A stretch of 64,000 bases of DNA from contig NZ_BCVI01000056.1 in NCBI RefSeq assembly GCF_001591665.1, forward strand, positions 1 through 64,000. Reading direction: 5' to 3'. Source of the stretch: Neobacillus soli NBRC 102451. Lineage in GTDB: Bacteria > Bacillota > Bacilli > Bacillales > Cytobacillaceae. The translations under genes were made by a program, and so were the position numbers. Below, piece by piece: positions 47,544-56,797 of the stretch. The notes beneath the pieces were generated by a model. That model did not search any database, had not been told where the DNA came from, and saw only the letters and a program-made list of their open reading frames with translations. The stretch's first letter is position 1. Every line of letters begins with the position of its first letter.

Positions 47544-48041
47544 ATGTCGAAAAAGAGGAGTCAAGGACCACTTCTATATGTCAATCAACCGTTATCAGGG
47601 ACTTCTTCCAACAACAACATGCAGGAAGTATATACAAGCAAGTTAGACCAAGAGAAACTGCTGGAAGAAAAGCAGCAAGTGAAAGCAGTCAGAAAGAAAC
47701 ATTCTCCCACAAAACAGGAAATAGAACATGAGGCAATTTCTGTTGAAGAGGTGCAGTCCTCATCATCCACCCGAGATCAGGAAAAACATCGTCCTTCTTT
47801 TAGCAGGGTAAAGCCCTTCAAAGAAATGAAATTAAATGAACGATTAGATTATTTAATCAACTTTCCGAAGGTCCTTCCACCCGTTCCATGCGTCTTTTAT
47901 ACCATCGAAAAAAGTTATCAAGGTTACCTTACCAAATACGATGAAGATCAAGTAACCATCAAATTTCATGATCAAACATCTAAAACCCTTCCCGTAGGTG
48001 CAATTAAAGATGTCCTGATGATTGGGATAAAAAATAGTTGA
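47544..48041 (+). CDS. cotO: CotO, spore coat protein
   Basis: A 165-residue protein with a polar, Gln/Lys/Ser-rich first half and an ordered C-terminal part (FKEMKLNERLDYLINFPKVL, VPCVFYTIEKSYQGYL). It matches CotO (YjbX), a late coat-assembly factor. The ATG at 47544 is 6 bases after GGAGGTG; an in-frame GTG is part of that site. An AC and CATA pair about 16 bases apart upstream resembles a sigma-K promoter. Convergent with cotZ. Confidence 0.85.
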   Translation: MSKKRSQGPLLYVNQPLSGTSSNNNMQEVYTSKLDQEKLLEEKQQVKAVRKKHSPTKQEIEHEAISVEEVQSSSSTRDQEKHRPSFSRVKPFKEMKLNERLDYLINFPKVLPPVPCVFYTIEKSYQGYLTKYDEDQVTIKFHDQTSKTLPVGAIKDVLMIGIKNS

Positions 48042-48049
48042 AAAAGCAA

Positions 48050-48084
48050 AAAAAGCCAGCCGATTAAACCGACTGGCTATATTT
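48050..48084. terminator. Bidirectional terminator between cotO and cotZ
   Basis: AGCCAG-CCG / CGG-CTGGCT hairpin with flanking A- and T-runs. Confidence 0.8.
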
Positions 48085-48600
48085 TTAGTTACAAATGCCT
48101 AAGTTTACATCCGCAATACACTGAACTGCACAGAAACAGCTTAAGTCAACTGTAATGCAGTCGTTGCTTGCGCGGAACCGTTCAACTTGACAAACCTTTG
48201 AAAGATCAATACAGCATTTATCTCCGCCTGAAACCAAGTTTACTGGTTGGAAGTGGCCGCCCTCACGGCGTCCCGGTACTAACACACGAAGTGTCGCACA
48301 GCAATTATCAAATACATCTTCTACGCGGAAGTAGATGGATACACAGGCATTGTTTTCGTTGCTAAAGAATGCATGAAATGGAGAACCGTCCGCCGTACTT
48401 AAAACAAACACGCGAGTATCAACTGGCTCTCTCCTAGCTGGTGACACCAATGTACCTAGTGGTTCTGTAAAACAACTGGAACACTCTGTACATTCTTCTT
48501 CGACAGCGTTATCTTGGATATCTTTAATGGCACGAACGACTTCGCAAACACAGTTGCCATTTAGAAAGTCGTTATTATTATTATTATTTCCACAACCCAT
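48085..48600 (-). CDS. cotZ: CotY/CotZ-family cysteine-rich spore coat protein
   Basis: A 171-residue protein with a long asparagine run after MGCG and sixteen or so cysteines, many as CxC or CC pairs (CVCEVV, CTECSSC, NCCATLR, KCCIDLS, CFCAVQC). This is the CotY/CotZ/ExsY family that forms disulfide-linked crust or exosporium basal layers. The place next to cotO suggests CotZ, but ExsY/CotY-type exosporium function is equally possible. Confidence 0.88.
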   Translation of the reverse strand: MGCGNNNNNNDFLNGNCVCEVVRAIKDIQDNAVEEECTECSSCFTEPLGTLVSPARREPVDTRVFVLSTADGSPFHAFFSNENNACVSIYFRVEDVFDNCCATLRVLVPGRREGGHFQPVNLVSGGDKCCIDLSKVCQVERFRASNDCITVDLSCFCAVQCIADVNLGICN

Positions 48601-48744
48601 TTATTTTTCCTCCTTTATCCGTGATATATACCTTACATTACTAACATATTTCACTGAGCCCTTTTGGGTTACGGACAATTGCCTCTTTTTGAAAAAATTA
48701 GGCGGATAAAATATATGATGCAAAATAGAAAGGACCATTGAATT

Positions 48745-49101
48745 ATGAAAATAACCATCTTAAACCTGTTCATTTTATCGCTTGCAAGCTTCAGACTGAC
48801 AAGATTGATTGTCTTTGACAAAATAACCGAATTTATTCGGGAGCCCTTTTTTGATGAAGTTGCAGAGGAAAATGAAGAGGGAGAAATCGAGGTTTATTAC
48901 ATCCCGAAGAAAACGGGGGCAGGAAAGTTTTTGGGTGAACTTCTAAGCTGTTATTGGTGTACAGGAATTTGGGCCTCTACGGCAGTCGTGGGAATGTTTC
49001 TTCTATCCCCTGATTACACCACACCAGTGATCCTCGTTTTAGCCGTTGCCGGCCTTGCTTCAATATTGGAGTCGATCGTTCAGCTATTTATTGAAAAATA
49101 A
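48745..49101 (+). CDS. yjcA: YjcA-like membrane protein (DUF1360)
   Basis: A 118-residue protein with an N-terminal hydrophobic segment, FRLTRLIVFDKITEFIREPF, an acidic loop, and a second and third helix including the conserved LLSCYWCTGIW. This is DUF1360, known from the sporulation-associated YjcA. Position after cotZ fits B. subtilis. No catalytic motif apart from the CYWC cysteine pair. Confidence 0.82.
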   Translation: MKITILNLFILSLASFRLTRLIVFDKITEFIREPFFDEVAEENEEGEIEVYYIPKKTGAGKFLGELLSCYWCTGIWASTAVVGMFLLSPDYTTPVILVLAVAGLASILESIVQLFIEK

Positions 49102-49183
49102 TTTTTTTGCTGAGACAAGACTTGCATAACAGTCATATTCTAACTAGTAGTGAATGATAGCTATAGCAAGGGAGAGAGAAAAA

Positions 49184-49294
49184 TTGAACAAGAAAAGAAA
49201 GAAGACTCAAGCAGCACAAACAACACAGGGAACGCAGCCAACAAAAAGTGTAAAGAAAAAGGGATGCGGCTGCGGTAAAAAAACAACAAAGTAA
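49184..49294 (+). CDS. 36-residue basic peptide with a CGCG tail
   Basis: A short reading frame from a TTG start preceded by AAGGGAGAGAG. The product is rich in Lys, Thr and Gln (TQAAQTTQGTQPT) and ends KKKGCGCGKKTTK. The low complexity resembles small spore-associated peptides, and it lies among sporulation genes. I do not recognise it. A hairpin (AAACTGTCAGGTGACTGGCAGTTT) after it supports a short transcript. Confidence 0.5.
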   Translation: MNKKRKKTQAAQTTQGTQPTKSVKKKGCGCGKKTTK

Positions 49295-49433
49295 ACAGAG
49301 GGTAAACTGTCAGGTGACTGGCAGTTTCTTTTTTTTCTAAAGATAAAAATTACAAATAACTAGTTATAATTTCAGCCAATCTCGAAAAAACTATATGGAA
49401 GTGTTAAAAAAAAGAACTAGGGATGGGAATCAA

Positions 49434-49901
49434 ATGAACTATATTCATCGATTGATATTATTCGCTTGTTTAATTTTACTCTCCTCCTGTAATCAACATC
49501 AACAGGTCAAGGATAGCCAATTAGCCTTTATGAAAACAACAAATCTAAATGCGGTCATAACGGATAGAAATAAAAGTCTTGATCGCGTGAAAGAAATTAA
49601 ACGAGATGTTAGCAGGGTGCCGGAATTATATGATGTTGCCGTCGTGGAAGGAGAAAAGAATACACTTGTTGTTTATAAGGTCAAGCATATGCATCGTTTC
49701 AGAATGAAGAAAATCGAAAAGAACGTAACGGAAATGCTTGAAAAAAAATACCCAAACGAAAAATTTACTGTCTCTAGTGATTATAAAATATTTCTTGAAT
49801 CGGTACGGCTCTATGAGCGAATGAAGACGGCTAAATTTTCTCATCAGGATGCAGAAAAACGCTTAAAGGAAATCGTCAAAATGACAAAAGATACGAAGTA
49901 A
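49434..49901 (+). CDS. YhcN/YlaJ-family sporulation lipoprotein
   Basis: A 155-residue precursor with signal peptide and lipobox LLSSC. A compact alpha/beta domain follows (VKEIKRDVSRVPELYDVAVVEGEKNT), typical of YhcN/YlaJ spore lipoproteins. AGGGATGGGA precedes the ATG; an upstream in-frame ATG has no ribosome binding site. It is 16 bp before spoVAC. A YhcN/YlaJ gene in front of spoVAC-spoVAD-spoVAEb is also the arrangement in spoVA2mob elements. Confidence 0.8.
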   Translation: MNYIHRLILFACLILLSSCNQHQQVKDSQLAFMKTTNLNAVITDRNKSLDRVKEIKRDVSRVPELYDVAVVEGEKNTLVVYKVKHMHRFRMKKIEKNVTEMLEKKYPNEKFTVSSDYKIFLESVRLYERMKTAKFSHQDAEKRLKEIVKMTKDTK

Positions 49902-49917
49902 GAAAGGGAGAATATAG

Positions 49918-50394
49918 ATGGCAAGTAAGCAAAATAAAATGACTCCTCAGCAACAGAACTATCAAAAGCTTCAACAAAAGCATGAAATAAAAAGGCCAGT
50001 TCTAAAAAATTGCCTAAAAGCCTTTCTTGTGGGCGGGTTGATTTGTGTAATTGGCCAAGCCATCAGTTATTTTTACCTGTATTTTTTTAATTTTACAGAA
50101 CAAAATGTTGGCAATCCGACTGTGGCGACAATGGTCTTTTTATCCATGTTATTAACTGGCTTTGGTTTGTATGATCGACTCGGACAGTTTGCAGGAGCAG
50201 GCAGTGCCGTACCCGTTACTGGCTTCGGAAATGCCGTTATTTCGGCGGCTATCGAACATCGAACGGAAGGGTTTGTGTTAGGTGTAGGAGGAAATATGTT
50301 TAAACTTGCGGGTTCAGTGATCCTTTTTGGGGTTTTCTCAGCCTTTGTCGTCGCACTTATAAAAACACTATTGGTGATTTGGGGGGTCTTGTAA
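49918..50394 (+). CDS. spoVAC: SpoVAC, spore Ca-DPA channel protein
   Basis: A 158-residue membrane protein with an N-terminal charged, Gln-rich tail and about four helices. Contains CVIGQAISYFYLYFF and the repeat-like FAGAGSAVPVTGFGNAVISAAIEH, which recurs in SpoVAEb. SpoVAC forms a mechanosensitive channel for dipicolinic acid in the spore inner membrane. Tightly linked to spoVAD. Confidence 0.93.
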   Translation: MASKQNKMTPQQQNYQKLQQKHEIKRPVLKNCLKAFLVGGLICVIGQAISYFYLYFFNFTEQNVGNPTVATMVFLSMLLTGFGLYDRLGQFAGAGSAVPVTGFGNAVISAAIEHRTEGFVLGVGGNMFKLAGSVILFGVFSAFVVALIKTLLVIWGVL

Positions 50395-51420
50395 TTGTTA
50401 AAAGGACATCAGTCATGGGTCTTCGCAAACCGGCCAATGATTTCAGCAACAGGTGTTACGGGAGGCCCATTTGAAGCAAATGGAAAGTTGGCCAATGATT
50501 TTGATCTATTATATGAAGACTTATGGATGGAAAAAGAGTCGTACGAGAAAGCGCACCGGTTATTACTAGAAGAGGCCATTAAAATCACTTTACTAAAAGG
50601 GAAAGTCCAAAAGGAACAAATTCAATTTTTATTCGCCGGGGACTTAATAAATCAAATTACACCAACAAGCTTCGCGGCAAGAACAATGCAAATCCCTTAT
50701 TTTGGACTTTTTGGTGCCTGCTCGACATCGATGGAAGGCTTGGCACTGGCCTCGTTCGTTGTCAATTACCAAGGAGCGAAATTCGTACTTACAGGTGCAT
50801 CAAGTCATAATGCAGCCGTGGAAAGGCAATTCCGCTACCCAACTGAATATGGCGGTCAAAAGCCTCCGACAGCACAATGGACCGTGACAGGTGCTGGTGT
50901 TGCCCTAGTTGTCCCGAATGATCCATTACTTCAAGAGCCGGTGACAACCTCAGCGACGATTGGAAAGGTTATTGATATGGGCCTAACCGACCCGTTCAAT
51001 ATGGGAGGAGCAATGGCACCAGCTGCCGCGGATACAATTATCGCTCATTTCCGTGACCTTCAATTAGACCCCTCGTATTATGATTTAATTGTTACCGGAG
51101 ACCTTGGCAGGGTCGGTCATGACACTGCATTCGAATTACTCAATAAAAGTGGTCTAAAATTGGAACGAAAGCAATTTCAGGATTGCGGCCTATTAATGTA
51201 TAAGGATGATCAACCGGTTCAAGCAGGAGGAAGCGGTGCGGGGTGCTCTGCAACAGCCGTTTATGGACATCTGCTCAACGAAATGAAAAAGGGTACATAT
51301 AAAAGAATGTTAGTAGTGGCAACAGGGGCGTTGTTATCGCCGCTCAGCTTTCAGCAAAATGAATCAATCCCATGTATTGCCCATGCTGTTGCCATTGAAA
51401 TGAATGGAGAAAGAGGGTAA
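50395..51420 (+). CDS. spoVAD: SpoVAD, DPA-binding protein
   Basis: A 341-residue thiolase-fold protein that binds Ca-DPA for uptake into the spore. Contains [18 protein letters not shown] where thiolases carry their cysteine and [10 protein letters not shown] at the end. Starts with TTG immediately after the spoVAC stop, preceded by GGGGGG. The end overlaps the first possible start of spoVAEb. Confidence 0.94.
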   Translation: MLKGHQSWVFANRPMISATGVTGGPFEANGKLANDFDLLYEDLWMEKESYEKAHRLLLEEAIKITLLKGKVQKEQIQFLFAGDLINQITPTSFAARTMQIPYFGLFGACSTSMEGLALASFVVNYQGAKFVLTGASSHNAAVERQFRYPTEYGGQKPPTAQWTVTGAGVALVVPNDPLLQEPVTTSATIGKVIDMGLTDPFNMGGAMAPAAADTIIAHFRDLQLDPSYYDLIVTGDLGRVGHDTAFELLNKSGLKLERKQFQDCGLLMYKDDQPVQAGGSGAGCSATAVYGHLLNEMKKGTYKRMLVVATGALLSPLSFQQNESIPCIAHAVAIEMNGERG

Positions 51421-51424
51421 AAAT

Positions 51425-51781
51425 ATGCTAGCAATGTTTTTCTGGGCGTTTGTTATTGGAGGGGTATTCTGTGTGATTGGACAGCTTTTATTTGATGTCG
51501 CGAAACTAACCCCTGGGCATACGTTAAGTCTGCTTGTGGTTGTAGGAGCAGTTTTGGATGGCTTCGGCCTATATGAGCCGCTGGTTGACTTTGCTGGGGC
51601 AGGAGCAACTATTCCTATTACCAGTTTTGGAAACTCCTTGGTACATGGGGCGCTTGAGGATGCAAAGCTGCATGGTCTGATTGGTGTATTAACAGGGATG
51701 TTTCAGGTAACAAGTTCTGGAATCTCGGCAGCGATTATTTTCGGGTTTATTGGAGCCCTTATTTTTAAACCTAAAGGGTGA
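51425..51781 (+). CDS. spoVAEB: SpoVAEb, spore Ca-DPA channel protein
   Basis: A 118-residue membrane protein, paralogous to SpoVAC, with [20 protein letters not shown] and [16 protein letters not shown]. The ATG at 51425 follows GAAAGAGGG by 7 bases, just after the spoVAD stop; an alternative start 7 codons upstream lies inside spoVAD. With SpoVAC and SpoVAD it completes the minimal DPA-transport unit. Confidence 0.92.
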   Translation: MLAMFFWAFVIGGVFCVIGQLLFDVAKLTPGHTLSLLVVVGAVLDGFGLYEPLVDFAGAGATIPITSFGNSLVHGALEDAKLHGLIGVLTGMFQVTSSGISAAIIFGFIGALIFKPKG

Positions 51782-51888
51782 AATGCACATTTTTCTATCT
51801 AATTCTTTGTTTAGAAGGTCATGCCTACACACACTATTAAGTAATTTCATATGTTATTAATGAGATTACTTAAGTGAGGTGACAGTCT

Positions 51889-52011
51889 ATGTGCTATGGC
51901 GGATACGGATACGGCGGAGGTTACGGCGGAGGTTACGGCGGAGGTTCAACTTTCGTTTTAATCGTCGTATTGTTCATCCTTTTAATCATTGTTGGAGCAA
52001 GCTTCTTTTAA
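51889..52011 (+). CDS. YjcZ-family small sporulation protein
   Basis: A 40-residue protein [20 protein letters not shown] followed by one hydrophobic helix ([19 protein letters not shown]). The Gly/Tyr repeats plus a C-terminal helix define the YjcZ/YhcZ-type small spore peptides. The repeats arise from 12-bp tandem DNA repeats. GTGAGGTGA precedes the ATG. A terminator follows. Confidence 0.9.
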   Translation: MCYGGYGYGGGYGGGYGGGSTFVLIVVLFILLIIVGASFF

Positions 52012-52035
52012 TAAATAATCAGCTTGTTTCGATGG

Positions 52036-52075
52036 GAGGGGTTGGCAAAAAAAATGGCCAGCCCTTTCTATTTTA
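52036..52075 (+). terminator. Terminator of the YjcZ-type gene
   Basis: GGGTTGGC / GGCCAGCCC with an A-rich loop and T-rich tail. Confidence 0.75.
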
Positions 52076-52132
52076 TTCACCAATTTATCCTTCCTTCATA
52101 CAATAAAAGTAGCTTATGAAGGAGCGTGATTA

Positions 52133-52393
52133 TTGAACATGGATAATGGGTTCTTTAAAAATATTGAAAAGAAAACGGGCGTAAATATGAAGGATATCTT
52201 TGATTTAGCTAATTCATTACAAAATGCCAATTTCAAAGATGAAAAAACCGTCCGTAATGTGATTCGTCGAGTTTCTCAAATTGCCAATAAACCGGTAAGT
52301 AAAGAAATGGAAGATCAAATTGTCAAATCAATCGTGAATGATGGCAAGCAGCTTGACTTCAATACAATCGCGAATATGATGAATAAAAAGTAA
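52133..52393 (+). CDS. spoVIF: SpoVIF, coat-assembly regulator
   Basis: An 86-residue helical protein with FFKNIEKKTGVNMKDIFDLA and VRNVIRRVSQIANKPVSKEM, matching SpoVIF (YjcC), needed for late coat assembly in B. subtilis. The start is taken as TTG at 52133, eight bases after AAGGAG; an ATG two codons later has 14-base spacing. Confidence 0.88.
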   Translation: MNMDNGFFKNIEKKTGVNMKDIFDLANSLQNANFKDEKTVRNVIRRVSQIANKPVSKEMEDQIVKSIVNDGKQLDFNTIANMMNKK

Positions 52394-52394
52394 G

Positions 52395-52446
52395 AAAAAA
52401 GAAGACCAACTCCTAAAAATCTTAGGATTCGGTCTTCTTCTTTTTA
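52395..52446. terminator. Bidirectional terminator between spoVIF and yjcD
   Basis: GAAGACC...TCCTAA / TTAGGA...GGTCTTC hairpin with flanking A- and T-runs; overlaps the end of yjcD. Confidence 0.88.
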
Positions 52447-54731
52447 TTTAGCGGAGCGAGAAAGCGTGACCGGCCTGCCTTTTTCCCTCTTCTATTGCTC
52501 GGGACAGAGATTAATAGTTCCTGTTTGGCACGAGTCATCGCCACGTAAAATAGTCTTCGTTCTTCCTCAAGAGCAGTAAAGTCACCGCCTCGATAAGCTT
52601 CTAAAGCAAAGTCATGCGGGAGGCTCCCATCGACCGCGCCGATCATATAAACGGTTTGATACTCAAGCCCTTTAGCGCGGTGGATGGTACTAAGGCTGAT
52701 GGCATCGCTAAAATGCTTACTTAAATTTTTAATTTCCTTTGTACTTGCCGACATATGCTCGGCATGTGCCAGCAATGCTTCAATTGTAACAAAGCTCTTT
52801 GCCGCCACCTTGAGGTCCTTAAGGTCATCCGAGCCTTTTTCTAACTTACTCGACTCATTTCCCCGTTTCTTTAGAAAATCAAGAAAACCGATGTCTTTTT
52901 CAATCTTTTCAATCGCTGTTATTGGTGACGAATGTTTCAACCCGCGAATAATAGTAACAGCCTTTTTCAGTTTCTTTTCTTGAAAAGCGTGTTTGGTAGT
53001 TACGTGTGAAAGTGCCTCAAGAAGACTGCAGTCTTTCAATATACTTTGTGCTTTTAATTCTTTAAGGACTGTCTGCTTTAAAAACAATAATGGTAATATA
53101 TCTGCTAACGCTTGAGGATCATCTTCATATAAACTAACCTTCAGAAATGAAAGGGTGCTTCTGACAATATAGCGATCGTAAAAAGATTCCGCATCCAAAT
53201 CAATTTTGAAAGGAAGGTTGGAGGCGGCCAATCGTTCAAACACTGCGCGGGAACCGACATTGGTTCGATAAAGAATCGCAAAGTCAGAGGGATTTGAACC
53301 AGCACCAATCCGTTCCTGAATATCGGTGACAATCATTGTTGCCTCTTCCTCTTCATCGTAGGGGAAAAATAACAGCGGAACTGTCCCTGAGGCAAATTGC
53401 GCCTTCATCTTCTTCGTTCTTCTTATTTTATTCGCAGCAATCATTTGATTGGAGGATACAACGATTTCATGGGAGGAACGATAGTTTTGGTCAAGGGTAA
53501 CCATTTTGGCGTATGGAAAATCCTTTTCAAATTCTAGCAAATAGCTTGGGTCACTGCCCCTAAATGAATAGATAGCCTGATCATCGTCGCCAACTGCACA
53601 AACATTTTTATGCTTTCCAGAAAAAAGTTTTATGAGCTCATATTGGACCTTATTAATATCCTGAAACTCATCAATTAAAAAATAATGAAACCGTTCTTGA
53701 TATTGTTCGAGGAGAGCAGGAGCGGAGTTCAAAAGCTGATAACAGCCAATCAGCATATCATCGAAATCAAACAATCCCTCTCTGTATTTATATTCCTCAT
53801 ATTTTTTATAAAGGAACACAGTTTTCTCTTCCCATTCGGATACGGGCTTTACTTCATTTGGAAACAATAGTGAGTTTTTCCATAAGCCGATTTGTTGTAG
53901 TGCTAAATCATAGGCAAATTCTTTTTCTGATAAATCGAGCTCTTTACCGGCTTCCTTGAGAATTTTGTCCCGCTGCCAATCTTTTTTCAGTAGCTTATTA
54001 GATGTCCAATTACTTGAATCATGGAACATAAGAATCCGATAAAAAATGCTGTGAAAGGTACCGGTAACAAGTTGATTGATCCTTTCCTGTTTCATTTGCG
54101 GATACGTGAGTAGACGGTTCTTCATTTCAGCCGCAGCTTTTGACGTGAAAGTAACAAGCATAATGGACCGTGGATCAATCTGTTTGTCAGCAAGCATATA
54201 AGCCGTCCGTGCTGTTAATACCCGGGTTTTGCCGCTTCCGGCTCCGGCAAGGACTAATAACGAGCCGTCCGTCTCCATGACAGCTGCTGCCTGACTTTCA
54301 TCCAGGACGATGCCACTATCCGCCAGCAGTTGGAGAAAAGATGGGCGCTCCTGAGGATTGGCAGTGTTTGTCTGTTTAAACGGAACCGTGTATTCAATCT
54401 TTTTGGAAGGGCTGAAAAGTTCCCCGCTTTTTGGAGTCTCGGTAATCGTTCTGCCTTTAGGTAGTTTAAATCCATTCTGCTCGCTATAGGTTTGAGGGGA
54501 CTCTATTTTATCGATTGATACAGCGGGATCCGGATCCGGACAATCTCTTTCAGGTGCATGGGCATGAAAAAAATGCGGTGAGTCTTGGATCCCAAGAAAC
54601 AGGCGAACCTTTTTGCTACAGACAGGGCAGTGCAGCTCACCATTTTTCCCCGCGAGAAATATTTTTTGATATTGATCCCTTGATAATTGTCCAAGAACAA
54701 TATTCTGATTTTGATATATAGCTGTTTTCAT
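52422..54731 (-). CDS. yjcD: YjcD, UvrD/PcrA-like helicase with N-terminal zinc-finger
   Basis: A 769-residue superfamily 1 helicase. An N-terminal segment has Cys35, Cys38, His53, His56 and Cys64 (HCPVCSKKVRLFLG, HFFHAHAPERDC), like the CoiA zinc finger. The motor follows: Walker A GAGSGKT at about 162-168, DEFQDINKVQYE, DDDQAIYSFRGSD, LDQNYRSSHEIV, TIHRAKGLEYQTVYMIG and YVAMTRAKQEL. All SF1A motifs are intact. The role in recombination or repair is inferred from the family. Confidence 0.93.
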   Translation of the reverse strand: MKTAIYQNQNIVLGQLSRDQYQKIFLAGKNGELHCPVCSKKVRLFLGIQDSPHFFHAHAPERDCPDPDPAVSIDKIESPQTYSEQNGFKLPKGRTITETPKSGELFSPSKKIEYTVPFKQTNTANPQERPSFLQLLADSGIVLDESQAAAVMETDGSLLVLAGAGSGKTRVLTARTAYMLADKQIDPRSIMLVTFTSKAAAEMKNRLLTYPQMKQERINQLVTGTFHSIFYRILMFHDSSNWTSNKLLKKDWQRDKILKEAGKELDLSEKEFAYDLALQQIGLWKNSLLFPNEVKPVSEWEEKTVFLYKKYEEYKYREGLFDFDDMLIGCYQLLNSAPALLEQYQERFHYFLIDEFQDINKVQYELIKLFSGKHKNVCAVGDDDQAIYSFRGSDPSYLLEFEKDFPYAKMVTLDQNYRSSHEIVVSSNQMIAANKIRRTKKMKAQFASGTVPLLFFPYDEEEEATMIVTDIQERIGAGSNPSDFAILYRTNVGSRAVFERLAASNLPFKIDLDAESFYDRYIVRSTLSFLKVSLYEDDPQALADILPLLFLKQTVLKELKAQSILKDCSLLEALSHVTTKHAFQEKKLKKAVTIIRGLKHSSPITAIEKIEKDIGFLDFLKKRGNESSKLEKGSDDLKDLKVAAKSFVTIEALLAHAEHMSASTKEIKNLSKHFSDAISLSTIHRAKGLEYQTVYMIGAVDGSLPHDFALEAYRGGDFTALEEERRLFYVAMTRAKQELLISVPSNRRGKKAGRSRFLAPLNKKKKTES

Positions 54732-54811
54732 ATGTTTAAACCTCTATTTCGAAAAATAAACCATGTACTATCATAACAAAACCAACAAGTAATCGAAAGT
54801 GTTTGCTAGAT

Positions 54812-54844
54812 AAAAAGCACCTGCCGTTGAAACGACAAGTGCTT
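54812..54844 (-). terminator. Terminator of yjcF
   Basis: On the minus strand AAGCAC...GTCG / CGGC...GTGCTT followed by T-rich tract. Confidence 0.75.
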
Positions 54845-54852
54845 GGCTTTTG

Positions 54853-55275
54853 TTATTTTTCTTTAATCATCGTTTTATGGGGAATTCCGGCATCCAAGAA
54901 TTCCTCTGAAACTATTTTGTAACCGAGACCTTCATAAAAAGGAATGGCCTGTGTTTGGGCATTAAGCTTTAATTTATGAATTCCATGTTCACGAGCATAT
55001 TCCTCGATTCCCTTCATAACTGCTTTCCCTGCACCGGTCTTTCTTGCCCCTTTTAACACACAAATTCGTTCCACTTTTCCATAGCCATCGACGACGCGAA
55101 AACGTCCGGCACCGACGGGGCTATTTTCTTGATACATAACGAAATGAGTGGCTTCATCCTCGAATGAATCAATTTCCTCCTCAAGCGGGACATGCTGCTC
55201 GTCAACGAAAACAATCTTTCTTACTGAAAAAGCATCTTCTCGTTCTTGTGAATTTTCAACAACCTTTACTGTCAC
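54853..55275 (-). CDS. yjcF: YjcF, GNAT-family acetyltransferase
   Basis: A 140-residue GNAT protein. The acetyl-CoA site is visible as RICVLKGARKTGAGKAVMKG, with strand beta-4 in ATHFVMYQENSPVGAGRFR and a C-terminal YEGLGYKIVSEEF. The substrate is unknown. It lies 6 bp after yjcG and looks co-transcribed with it. Confidence 0.9.
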   Translation of the reverse strand: MTVKVVENSQEREDAFSVRKIVFVDEQHVPLEEEIDSFEDEATHFVMYQENSPVGAGRFRVVDGYGKVERICVLKGARKTGAGKAVMKGIEEYAREHGIHKLKLNAQTQAIPFYEGLGYKIVSEEFLDAGIPHKTMIKEK

Positions 55276-55281
55276 GTTAAC

Positions 55282-55794
55282 CTATTCCTTTCCTAGCCGA
55301 AATGTTTCATAAACAGTCCAAGATCCATTTTCTAATTGATAAAGAAGATGGAAGCGGTCAACAATCTCTTCGTGATTGACCTTTTTCATGCGAAGTGAGC
55401 CAAGTACATCCGAGTGCTCATCATTGGAAAGCTCTTGCCCAATCGTAATATGCGGAACAAAGGCATAATCTAAGGCTTGCTGGCTAAATTCCTGATTGAT
55501 TTCCTTATGCAAAGCAGAAAGCTCTTCCGTTGGATCAACTTTAAAATAAATAACATTATTAACTGGTTGAAAAGAACTAACTTTGGAAGTCTTTAGTGTA
55601 AAAGCCTGGTGATTTTGAGAAATTTCCCGTAATTTATCAGCAAAATCTTTCGCATTATCTTCCGTTGCTTCAAAGCCATTCTTTAATGTTAAGTGTGGAG
55701 GAATTAGGGCATAATGCGGATCATAGCGTTTGCGGTAAGAATTCACTAAATCTTGAAGATTTTTTGATGGAAAAACGACAACTCCAAATTTCAT
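55282..55794 (-). CDS. yjcG: YjcG, 2H phosphoesterase (2'-5' RNA ligase-like)
   Basis: A 170-residue protein with the two HxT motifs of the 2H superfamily, HLTLKNGF and HITIGQEL. The fold is that of 2'-5' RNA ligases and cyclic phosphodiesterases. The substrate is not known in Bacillus. First gene of a yjcG-yjcF pair. Confidence 0.9.
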   Translation of the reverse strand: MKFGVVVFPSKNLQDLVNSYRKRYDPHYALIPPHLTLKNGFEATEDNAKDFADKLREISQNHQAFTLKTSKVSSFQPVNNVIYFKVDPTEELSALHKEINQEFSQQALDYAFVPHITIGQELSNDEHSDVLGSLRMKKVNHEEIVDRFHLLYQLENGSWTVYETFRLGKE

Positions 55795-55958
55795 ACGTAT
55801 ACCTCCGTGTTAAATAGAATTCTTTCTATAATAAATTAGGTGATTCCGAAATGAAAAGACTAAAAACCCAATAGGCCTTCTTGGTATTATAGCAAATTTT
55901 CAAAATATATGAAATCATTTATCTCACAGCCATTGGATCAACGAAAATATTCTTCTTG

Positions 55959-56681
55959 CTAAAATAGCATTTTAAGAGCTCTTCTTAAATCAGGCTGCCA
56001 GTATGTCCATGTGTGATTTCCGGTAAACTCTTCATAAAAATAGGTAAAGCGTTTTTCTGAAATAACCTTTGAAAGGTTTCGATTCGGGCTAAGGAAGTCG
56101 CTGACTTTCCCGTCCGTCATTTGCACTTCCGTTTCGAGCTTTCCTATGACGTGATAGATTTCTACAAGCTGCGCTTCCGAAAAGTCTTCAACCAATGCCA
56201 ACACCTGTTCATCCACATAGGGAGACTGGAGTAGTACTTTACCAAAGGTATGCGGGTATTGAAGTGCCGTCATCAATGAAACAGTGGCACCAAGAGAATC
56301 ACCGATAAGTGCCCTTGTCGATCCCATATGATAGGTAGGAAACTCCTTATCAAGAAATGGAACTAATTCATGGGCAAGGAAACGAATGTATTTTGGGTTC
56401 TGCACGCCATCAGGATGGTATTTCCTGCGCCGGTCAGCTACATCCTTATAGGGTACCCCAACAATAATTAAATTTTCAATTTCTCTATCAAAAAGAAACT
56501 CGTCTGCCAATCGACCAATTCTGCCGAGTTGGAAATAATCCCGGCCATCCTGGGCGATTAACAGCGAGTATTTATATAACGGCGAGAAATTTGCAGGCAG
56601 GTAGACGAGGAGCTGCATTTCCTCTCCAAGCTCAACGCTATGAAAGGTTAGTTCTTTAATTGTGCCTTTTGGAAACTCCAT
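55959..56681 (-). CDS. yjcH: YjcH, esterase-D-type hydrolase
   Basis: A 240-residue alpha/beta hydrolase of the putative esterase (PF00756-like) family. The nucleophile is in ALIGDSLGATVSLM (GxSxG), and the His is probably in TGNHTWTYWQP. Related proteins include siderophore esterases and antigen-85-like enzymes; the substrate is unknown. Position after yjcG fits B. subtilis. Confidence 0.87.
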   Translation of the reverse strand: MEFPKGTIKELTFHSVELGEEMQLLVYLPANFSPLYKYSLLIAQDGRDYFQLGRIGRLADEFLFDREIENLIIVGVPYKDVADRRRKYHPDGVQNPKYIRFLAHELVPFLDKEFPTYHMGSTRALIGDSLGATVSLMTALQYPHTFGKVLLQSPYVDEQVLALVEDFSEAQLVEIYHVIGKLETEVQMTDGKVSDFLSPNRNLSKVISEKRFTYFYEEFTGNHTWTYWQPDLRRALKMLF

Positions 56682-56797
56682 GTGACGTATCCCTCCATGA
56701 TTCGATAGTACTCAACTGCATTATAACAAAACTCATGAGGAAATGCTTTAAGAGCGGAGGGAACTGGATATTTTGTTGATATAAGTGGAAGGGGGGC

